DNA from: an uncultured Atopobiaceae bacterium
GTDB lineage: Bacteria; Actinomycetota; Coriobacteriia; Coriobacteriales; Atopobiaceae
DNA: 64,000 nucleotides
NCBI GenBank assembly: GCA_947625405.1
Contig: CANQOF010000004.1
Span: 62,001 to 126,000, forward strand
Direction: 5' to 3'
The position numbers and the translations under genes are program-made. Below the pieces are notes generated by a model. It saw only the letters and a program-made list of their open reading frames with translations. It did no database searches and was not told the origin of the DNA. Shown here in pieces: positions 58,240 through 64,000 of the stretch (positions are counted from its first letter, which is position 1; every line of letters starts with the position of its first letter).

Positions 58240-59706
58240 CTATTTGCCGCCCACGAAGCGCCGCGATGCCTCCGTGGCTGCGGCGCGCGCTTTCTCCACC
58301 CATCCATCGCGGAAGAGCTCGCAGGTGAGGGGGTCGGGAGCGAGCGGGTGCGTAGGGTCGTGCAAGATGGCGTTCACGCGAGAGCCTCCAAGGCACTTAG
58401 GGAAGTGCGGGCATGCCGCGCACCCGGGGTTTTCGTGGAGGTAGTCCTCAGCGCTCACGCCCACGTACTCGAGGAACGTGGAATCGGCGAGGCACGCCCG
58501 AAGCGGTGTTTCGGAGAGGAGCGGAAACGGTTGCTCGCCGAGGGCCTCGGCAAATTCCGTTCCCGCCAAGACCATCGAGGGCATGAGGCGCCCCTCCACG
58601 GAGAGGTAGGGCTCCAGCCGCTCGCGGCGCATGAGCGGATAGCTGGCCGGCCTGCCGGGGGGATATTCGACGGTGATCCGGAAATCCTTGGGGCGCGCTG
58701 CGTCGACTGTGAGCATCGGTCCCAGCCTCAGGCGCTCCAAGGGGAGCCTTCCCCTCGCGAGCCCCGCCTCGAAGTAGGCGGGTATGGCGGCGATGAGCGC
58801 CTCCGCGAGCTCCGCCGCGCTGAGCGAGCGGTACTCCCTTCCCGCCTCGTCTTCCACCCAGCGGCCTTCGTCGCACATGAGGGACACGTCAAGCTCGCGC
58901 GCGCCCCACGAGGAGAGGGCGAGCGCCGTCTCCACGATCGAATCCATGTTGCCCGAGTGCGCGGTGAGCGTCGCGACCGTGCGGAATCCACGCCTGTCGA
59001 GGAGCCGGATCGCGTGCTCGGCGGCCGCCTCGGCGCCGGGCACGCCGCGAAGCCAGTCATGGTGGCCCACCCCATCGAAGGAGAGGACGAATTGGGGACG
59101 TTGCCCCAGCTCCTCGAGGGTGTCGAGCAGCTCCTCGCGCACCAACGAGCCGTTGGTGGAGATGGCGGCGATGCGGATACCTCGGCGGCTGAGGAGCTCG
59201 GCGATAGCGGCGAAGTCCGCCCTAAGCAACGGCTCGCCGCCGGTGAGGGCAACGGCGGGAATCCCGCAGGCGGCGATCTGGTCGGCGATCGCCTCGATCT
59301 CGGCGAAGCTGGGCTCGCGTCCTCCGCCCGCAACGCTCGAGACGGCGCCTTTAGAGCCCGCGTCCATGAGGCAGTGGCGGCAATGGTAGTTGCAGCGTCC
59401 GGTGATTGACCAGTGGATGAGCCGGACGAATCGGTTCGGGAAGCTCCGATGGGCCTGCTCGGGATCGATGCCCTCGCCCGGCGCGCAGGGCTCGATGAGG
59501 CCGCGGCACGCGAGGTCGGCGGCCGCCTCACGCACGTCTGCGGGGATGGTGGGAAGGTCGAGGTCGACGCTCCCATCGCAAAGCTCGAGGCAGGCGAACT
59601 CCTTTGCGGAGAGCGGCGCGAGCGCGAGGCGATCGGCGTCGAGCACCACGTGCGGGAGACCCTGCCACGACCGCAGGCGATAGGGTTGTTTCAAGCGAAA
59701 GCGCAT
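58240..59706 (-). CDS. Radical SAM/SPASM peptide maturase
   Basis: A 488-residue enzyme that probably modifies the adjacent Nif11-type peptide. Residues 1-95 form a small N-terminal domain that could be a PqqD-like peptide-recognition element. The radical SAM cluster motif is CNYHCRHC (Cys105, 109, 112), followed by ALTGGEPLLR. The C-terminal SPASM region binds extra iron-sulfur clusters: Cys405, then CAACPHFPKC (Cys429, 432, 438) and Cys462. No ribosome-binding site precedes ATG 59706; the upstream bases are pyrimidine-rich. The modification type (thioether, carbon-carbon link or epimerisation) cannot be told. Confidence 0.88.
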   Translation of the reverse strand: MRFRLKQPYRLRSWQGLPHVVLDADRLALAPLSAKEFACLELCDGSVDLDLPTIPADVREAAADLACRGLIEPCAPGEGIDPEQAHRSFPNRFVRLIHWSITGRCNYHCRHCLMDAGSKGAVSSVAGGGREPSFAEIEAIADQIAACGIPAVALTGGEPLLRADFAAIAELLSRRGIRIAAISTNGSLVREELLDTLEELGQRPQFVLSFDGVGHHDWLRGVPGAEAAAEHAIRLLDRRGFRTVATLTAHSGNMDSIVETALALSSWGARELDVSLMCDEGRWVEDEAGREYRSLSAAELAEALIAAIPAYFEAGLARGRLPLERLRLGPMLTVDAARPKDFRITVEYPPGRPASYPLMRRERLEPYLSVEGRLMPSMVLAGTEFAEALGEQPFPLLSETPLRACLADSTFLEYVGVSAEDYLHENPGCAACPHFPKCLGGSRVNAILHDPTHPLAPDPLTCELFRDGWVEKARAAATEASRRFVGGK

Positions 59707-59748
59707 GTGGGGGAGGGCGATCGTGTGGGTATTTCGTGATCTGAGCGC

Positions 59749-59782
59749 GGGCCTCGCATCGAGATGTTCCGATGCGAGGCCC
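59749..59782 (-). terminator. Perfect hairpin between RiPP precursor and maturase
   Basis: GGGCCTCGCATCG (59749-59761) and CGATGCGAGGCCC (59770-59782) form a perfect 13-bp stem with an 8-base loop. It lies 26-59 bases after the precursor stop. With no T-tract it may terminate only part of the transcripts or stabilise the precursor mRNA, giving more precursor than enzyme. Confidence 0.6.
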
Positions 59783-59807
59783 TTGCCACAGGTCGAGCGA
59801 TCAGATG

Positions 59808-60092
59808 CTAGTACCAGAGGATCATGGGCTCGTCGTCAACGCCGAAGAGGCTGCACTGATCCCCCGGGAGTCCCATGCCACCGGTGACGACCTTGAGCTC
59901 CTCCTCGGAGATCTCCGCCGAGGGCTCGCGGACGAAGTCCTCGGCCGCGAGGGCGAGGCCGTGGCTCTCGGCGAAGCCGAGGATCGCCTCCATGCGGCTC
60001 GTGCGCAGGCTCTCGAGAAGCTCGCCAAACTCACGACGTAGATCCTCGTCTTGGGAGAGCGCCTCGTTGAAGGCCTTCATGTTCTCGGTCAT
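59808..60092 (-). CDS. Nif11-type RiPP precursor peptide
   Basis: A 94-residue peptide. Residues 1-72 resemble Nif11 leader peptides: a helical start (MTENMKAFNEALSQDEDLRR), GFAESHGLALAAEDF in the middle, and EISEEELKVVTGG at the end. The double glycine at 71-72 is the likely cleavage site. The predicted core MGLPGDQCSLFGVDDEPMILWY has 22 residues with one Cys, three Asp and a C-terminal Trp-Tyr. AAAGGA lies 6 bases before the ATG at 60092, so it should be well translated. The maturase gene follows on the same strand. No peptidase-exporter is adjacent. Confidence 0.85.
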   Translation of the reverse strand: MTENMKAFNEALSQDEDLRREFGELLESLRTSRMEAILGFAESHGLALAAEDFVREPSAEISEEELKVVTGGMGLPGDQCSLFGVDDEPMILWY

Positions 60093-60131
60093 GGCAATTC
60101 CTTTCGCAGTTGGGCGTGGGTTCTGAGGGTG

Positions 60132-60137
60132 ATGATA
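60132..60137 (-). promoter_or_regulatory. -10 box of the RiPP operon
   Basis: On the minus strand TATCAT (60137 to 60132) lies 39 bases before the precursor ATG in the 199-base divergent gap. No good -35 box was found, which may mean an extra activator or another sigma factor. Confidence 0.4.
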
Positions 60138-60279
60138 GGTTTGTGTGGAGACGGCGAAGCGCACGTTGCCGAGCGGTGGGGGCGAAGGCGGCGTTCGTGC
60201 CGCGCGAGGCAACATTCGTGCGCAATGGCCACATGCCTTCCCCGCATGTGACGAGGCGACGCGGCACGCCCCGCTCTGC

Positions 60280-60285
60280 GATACT
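60280..60285 (+). promoter_or_regulatory. Candidate -10 box for a leaderless CCA-enzyme transcript
   Basis: GATACT ends 6 bases before the ATG at 60292 (TGGGCC between), with no ribosome-binding site. This is the typical spacing of leaderless mRNAs. Confidence 0.42.
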
Positions 60286-60291
60286 TGGGCC

Positions 60292-61719
60292 ATGACCACG
60301 GAAAACGCGTATAGCGAGGCGATGCTGGGCACCGCTCGGCTCTCCGAGGCTGGGGGCCGCGTGCTCACCGCGCTCGAAGCCGCGGGCTTCGAGGCGTGGA
60401 TCGTGGGCGGCTGGGTGCGCGACGCGCTCTTGGACACGACGCCCGGCGACGTGGACGTGGCCACCTCCGCCCCATGGCAGGAGAGCGAGGCCGTGCTCGA
60501 AGCTGCGGGTTTGCGGGTGCGCGAGACGGGCACGGCGCACGGCACCGTCACGGCCGTCTTCGGCCACGAGGGCGTGGAGACCACCACCTACCGCGTCGAC
60601 GGGCCCTACGAGGACGGCCGGCATCCCTCCTCGGTGGAGTTCGTGGGCAGCGTCGAGCTCGACCTCGCGCGGCGCGACTTCACGGTGAATGCCATGGCAT
60701 GGCACCCCACGCGTGGCCTCCTCGACCCGTATCGCGGCGAGGAGGATCTCGAAGCGGGCATCATTCGCGCGGTGGGGGATCCTCGCACGCGCTTCGAGGA
60801 AGACGGTCTGCGCGTGCTTCGAGCCGTGCGCTTCGCGGCGCGGCTCGGCTTTGCCATCGAGCCCCGCACGCAAGACGCGGTGCGCGCGCTCGCGCCCCTC
60901 CTTACGCGCGTGTCATCCGAGCGTATCAGCACGGAGCTTCGCGGCATCCTCATGGCGGGGCGTGGCGGATGGCCGCTTCGCGAGGAGCGCGAGACGATGT
61001 TCGCCGCCATTCCCGAGCTTGAGCCCATGGAAGGGTTCGCCCAACACTCTCGCTACCACTCGCTCGACGTGCTCTGCCACGTGTGTCGCGTGATGGACTA
61101 CGTGGAGGTCTACACCGGCGGCGTCGCCTCGGAGGAGCTCCGCTGGTGCGCGCTCCTGCACGACATCGGAAAGCCCTTCACCCTGCAGGTGGACGAGGCG
61201 GGGCAGGGCCACTTCTACGGCCACCCGGCCAAGGGCATGGAGATGACGGACAAGATCATGCGGCGCCTCGCGCTCCCGGAAGCGCTGAGGAAGCGCACGG
61301 TCGCGCTCGTGCGCCTGCACGACCGCCCGGTGCAGCCCACGCGCGCGTCGGTGCTCTCCATCCTCGCCGATCTCGACGCGCTCTGCCCCGGGCAGGCGCC
61401 GAGCCTGGTGCGCGAGCTCATGGTGATCAAGCGCGCCGACGCCATGGCGAAGGCGCCCGAGTATCGCGATTACGCGCTCGAGGTGGATGCGCTCGATGCG
61501 CTTGCGCAGCGCCTCCTCGCCGAGGGGGCGCCCTATCGCGTGCAGGACCTCGCCATCAGCGGCACCGACATCCTCGAGCTCACCGGACGAAGTGGCGGCC
61601 CGTGGCTCGGGGAAGTGCTTCGCACGCTGCTCCAGGAGACGATGCAAGGCTCGCTACCGAACGACCACGCGGCACTTGAGCGACGTAGCACTGCCATCGC
61701 TCGAGGTCTCGAGGCGTAG
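60292..61719 (+). CDS. CCA tRNA nucleotidyltransferase / poly(A) polymerase family with HD domain
   Basis: Class II nucleotidyltransferase of 475 residues. Head domain WIVGGWVRDALLDTTPGDVDVATSA carries the GG and DxD catalytic motifs. VETTTYRVDGPYEDGRHP, RRDFTVNAMAWHP and DGLRVLRAVRFAARLGF follow. A HD domain (HSLDVLCHVCRVMDYVE, then ALLHDIGKPF) lies in the C-terminal half. It should add or repair the tRNA CCA end. ATG 60292 rather than 60145 was chosen because the -10 box lies directly upstream and the longer frame is not family-like. Confidence 0.9.
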   Translation: MTTENAYSEAMLGTARLSEAGGRVLTALEAAGFEAWIVGGWVRDALLDTTPGDVDVATSAPWQESEAVLEAAGLRVRETGTAHGTVTAVFGHEGVETTTYRVDGPYEDGRHPSSVEFVGSVELDLARRDFTVNAMAWHPTRGLLDPYRGEEDLEAGIIRAVGDPRTRFEEDGLRVLRAVRFAARLGFAIEPRTQDAVRALAPLLTRVSSERISTELRGILMAGRGGWPLREERETMFAAIPELEPMEGFAQHSRYHSLDVLCHVCRVMDYVEVYTGGVASEELRWCALLHDIGKPFTLQVDEAGQGHFYGHPAKGMEMTDKIMRRLALPEALRKRTVALVRLHDRPVQPTRASVLSILADLDALCPGQAPSLVRELMVIKRADAMAKAPEYRDYALEVDALDALAQRLLAEGAPYRVQDLAISGTDILELTGRSGGPWLGEVLRTLLQETMQGSLPNDHAALERRSTAIARGLEA

Positions 61720-61801
61720 CGGCTCTCGCGCGCCCATAGTGGGGCCATAGGCTGCTCGCCGCGGTGCGGCGCGCTTTGGGCGTGGGGCGAGGGGGTTGGC
61801 G

Positions 61802-63031
61802 ATGGAATCGGTGGAACTCAGGGTACGGTCCCAGCTCGAGGTCTCGCGCTCGCTCCTCGCGGAGACGTTCGAGGATGCCGGGGTGCCGGCCGTTGGCTTT
61901 GCCGCCCCGGGCAGAAGCGAGATCGCGGGCAACCACACCGACCACGAAGGCGGTTCGGTGATCGCGTGCGCCATCGACTGCGCGCTCGCAGGCGTGGCGG
62001 CGCCGAATACGCGAGGCGAGATTCGCGTGGCGAGCGAGGGATTCGCGCCCTTCGCGCTCGACCTCGAGCGCTTGGAACCACGCGAGCGCGAGCTCACCAC
62101 CTCCGCCGCCCTCGTCCGCGGCATGGCGTGCCAGCTCGAGGCGCGGGGGTTCGCTCCCTCGGGCGTGGACATCGCGCTCACCTCGACCATCCCCTCGGGA
62201 GGTGGCCTTTCGAGCTCCGCCGCCTTCGAGCTCGCGATGGGGCGCGTGCTCGAAGCGCTTTGGGAGCGCCGCGCGGGTTCTCCGCAAGGCCCGATCGATC
62301 CCACCGCGCTCGCGCTCATGGCCAAGGAGACGGAAAACCGCTGGTTCGGCAAGCCATGCGGCCTCATGGACCAACTTGCGATCGCCCTCGGTGGCATCTC
62401 CCTCATGGACTTCGAGGACCCCGCGGCGCCCACGACGAGCTCCATCGACCTCGACTTCGCAGATCTCGGCTACGACCTCGTGCTCGTGAAGGTCGGCGCC
62501 GCGCACGACGATCTCACGCATGAGTACGCGGCGGTGCCGAGCGAGATGCAGGCCGTGGCGCGCGCCTTCGGCCGGGAACGCCTCACGGACGTGGCCGAGG
62601 AGGAGGTCCTCGCGAAGTTGGGGGAGCTCAGGGCGAGCCTGGGCGATCGCGCGGTGCTCCGCGCGCTCCACTTCTTCGTGGAAGACGACCTCGTCCTACG
62701 CCGTTGGCAAGCCCTTCTCGAAGAGGACATGGATCGATTCCTCGCGCTCACGAACCGCTCGGGCGCGAGCTCGGCGATGTTCCTCCAAAACGTCTCGGTG
62801 GCGGGAGCGGCCGATCAAGCGGCGATGGTGGCGCTTGCCCTCGCAACGCTCGAGCTCGGCGAGGCGGGAGCCACGAGGATCCACGGCGGGGGCTTCGGCG
62901 GCACGATCCAGATCTTCTCCCCGCGGGAAGCCACCCCGGCGCTTTGCCGGCGGATGGATGAGGAGCTGGGCCAGCCCTCGGCCTCCGTCTACCGCGTGGT
63001 GGGCGAGGGCGCCTGCGCGTGGAGGCTCTGA
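61802..63031 (+). CDS. galK: Galactokinase
   Basis: GHMP kinase of 409 residues making galactose-1-phosphate. The galactose signature is APGRSEIAGNHTDHEGG, the ATP loop is STIPSGGGLSSSAAFELAMG, and the third motif is ATRIHGGGFGGTIQIF. Its start region diverges from the classic GRVNLIGEH, giving GRSEIAGNH. ATG 61802 follows GAGGGGG at a 6-base distance; a TTG at 61796 is less likely. CATAGT at 61735-61740 may be a -10 box. The TGATG junction couples it to galT. Confidence 0.9.
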   Translation: MESVELRVRSQLEVSRSLLAETFEDAGVPAVGFAAPGRSEIAGNHTDHEGGSVIACAIDCALAGVAAPNTRGEIRVASEGFAPFALDLERLEPRERELTTSAALVRGMACQLEARGFAPSGVDIALTSTIPSGGGLSSSAAFELAMGRVLEALWERRAGSPQGPIDPTALALMAKETENRWFGKPCGLMDQLAIALGGISLMDFEDPAAPTTSSIDLDFADLGYDLVLVKVGAAHDDLTHEYAAVPSEMQAVARAFGRERLTDVAEEEVLAKLGELRASLGDRAVLRALHFFVEDDLVLRRWQALLEEDMDRFLALTNRSGASSAMFLQNVSVAGAADQAAMVALALATLELGEAGATRIHGGGFGGTIQIFSPREATPALCRRMDEELGQPSASVYRVVGEGACAWRL

Positions 63032-64000
63032 TGGCGCCCCTCGATCAAGAAGGGCTCGCCGCTCTCTCGGGCGATCTCGTGGCCTACGGCCTTCGCGAGG
63101 ACCTGCTCGCGCCCGATGACGCGCTCTTCGCCTACAACCGCATCCTCGCCGCACTGCGCATGACGGCCCCCGCCTCGCGTTTCGGCGATGCGCCGCCTGA
63201 GGACGCGGACGTGGCGCTGCCTTCGGATTTCGACCTCGAGCGATGCGTCGCCGAGCTCGGGGACGCCGTGGTGGCGGCACAAGCCGAAGACGACGTGCCC
63301 TCCGCGCACGATCGCGCCGAAACGGCGCTCATGGCGCTTCTCATGGCGCGTCCCTCCGAGGTGAACCGTCGCTTCCAAGAGCTCCGCGCCACGGGCCCCA
63401 CGCTCGAGGAGGGCGCGAAGGCGGCGACTGGCTACCTCTACCACCTCTCCGTGTGCTCGCGCTACGTGCGCGCGGCGGCCATCGCGAGAAACATATCCTG
63501 GACCTCGGAGAGCCCCTACGGGTCGCTCGAGATCACCATCAACCTCTCGAAGCCCGAGAAAGACCCCCGGGAGATCGCCGCGGCGCGCGCGAAGACCGCG
63601 GGCGCGCGCTATCCCGCCTGCGCGCTCTGCCAATCGAACGAGGGCTACGAGGGAAGGCCGGCGAGCGACCCCCAGGGCGCGCAGGATCCTCGCCAAAACC
63701 TCCGCATCGTGGACGTGGAGCTCGGCGGCGAGACCTGGGGCCTGCAGTACTCTCCCTACGCGTACTTCCGCGAGCACTGCATCTGCATGAGCCGCCCGCA
63801 TCGCCCGATGCACGTCGATCGCGAGAACATGGGCCGGCTCCTCGATTTCGTGGACGCCTTCCCGCACTACTTCATCGGCTCCAACGCCGACCTCCCCATC
63901 TGCGGTGGTTCGATCCTCTCGCACGACCACTTCCAGGGCGGAAGGCACACGTTTCCGATGATGGGGGCCGAGGTGGAGTACGAGTTCGCCCTCGAGGATG
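63031..64000 (+). CDS. galT: UDP-glucose--hexose-1-phosphate uridylyltransferase, class II (partial)
   Basis: The first 323 codons of a firmicute-type GalT, cut by the right edge. NRRFQELRATGPTLEEGAKAATGYLYHLSV and CALCQSNEGYEGRPASDP are characteristic of class II enzymes (GalT family 2), and the catalytic HxH lies in SILSHDHFQGGRH. It transfers UMP from UDP-glucose to galactose-1-phosphate. GGAGG precedes ATG 63031, which overlaps the galK stop; galK-galT is the Leloir pathway pair. Confidence 0.93.
   Translation, partial: MAPLDQEGLAALSGDLVAYGLREDLLAPDDALFAYNRILAALRMTAPASRFGDAPPEDADVALPSDFDLERCVAELGDAVVAAQAEDDVPSAHDRAETALMALLMARPSEVNRRFQELRATGPTLEEGAKAATGYLYHLSVCSRYVRAAAIARNISWTSESPYGSLEITINLSKPEKDPREIAAARAKTAGARYPACALCQSNEGYEGRPASDPQGAQDPRQNLRIVDVELGGETWGLQYSPYAYFREHCICMSRPHRPMHVDRENMGRLLDFVDAFPHYFIGSNADLPICGGSILSHDHFQGGRHTFPMMGAEVEYEFALED

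Noticed and set aside
1-64000. tRNA genes, CRISPR arrays, insertion sequences or riboswitches
   Set aside because: I looked through the gaps longer than about 80 bases and saw no cloverleaf with TTCRANY arm, no regularly spaced repeats, no transposase and no recognisable riboswitch core. A covariance-model scan would be decisive.

Overview
The window is a dense, high-GC stretch (C or G at most third codon positions) of a bacterial chromosome, apparently actinobacterial. Several traits point to class Coriobacteriia. The division cluster has SepF and DivIVA but no ftsA. Spacing is tight, with many ATGA/GTGA overlaps. There is a firmicute-type (class II) galT next to galK, two bleomycin-hydrolase-type PepC peptidases and a PTS EIIA protein. 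The sugar and peptide genes suit a fermenter of the Coriobacteriaceae/Atopobiaceae kind (Olsenella/Collinsella-like). This placement is inference; no rRNA gene is present to confirm it.

Layout. 1-5.5 kb: the tail of an unknown gene, then a five-gene peptide/nickel-type ABC importer (binding lipoprotein, two permeases, two ATPases) whose first ATPase has a His-rich N-terminus. 5.6-10.7 kb: rarA, a DUF948-like membrane protein, an RsbW-like protein overlapping a SigB/SigF-type sigma factor, and an AI-2E-family membrane protein. 10.7-27.1 kb: a housekeeping run of alaS, ruvX, mltG, a YqeG-type phosphatase, a small prepilin peptidase, a degenerate AroB-like protein, a Xaa-Pro peptidase, EIIA, efp, an Asp23 protein, nusB, xseB, tlyA, nadK, recN, pyrG and a xerD-type recombinase.

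27.2-50.6 kb: the division and cell-wall cluster, from mraZ (with recognisable MraZ boxes and promoter) through rsmH, ftsL, ftsI, murF, mraY, murD, ftsW, murG, murC, ftsQ and ftsZ to pgeF, yggS, sepF, proC, yggT and divIVA. murE, murB and ftsA are missing from it. A complete phosphate operon (pstS, a fused pstC-pstA, pstB, phoU) sits between pgeF and yggS and overlaps both. A strong terminator for divIVA lies inside the 3' end of the convergent gene.

50.6-58.2 kb: a minus-strand pair (DUF4130 protein and radical SAM protein) of the family linked to DNA repair or modification, the RNase P RNA gene (minus), a YigZ-family gene, tandem pepC genes and a HAD phosphatase. 58.2-60.1 kb (minus): the most unusual locus, a 94-residue Nif11-type RiPP precursor ending in Gly-Gly plus a 22-residue core, followed after a perfect 13-bp hairpin by a radical SAM/SPASM maturase. 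No dedicated protease or exporter lies beside it. 60.3-64 kb: a CCA-adding enzyme-type nucleotidyltransferase, probably leaderless, then galK and the start of galT.

No tRNA, CRISPR array, insertion sequence or prophage gene was seen. Transcription signals that recur are -10 hexamers of the form TACACT/TAGACT/TACCAT, usually without a good -35 box.
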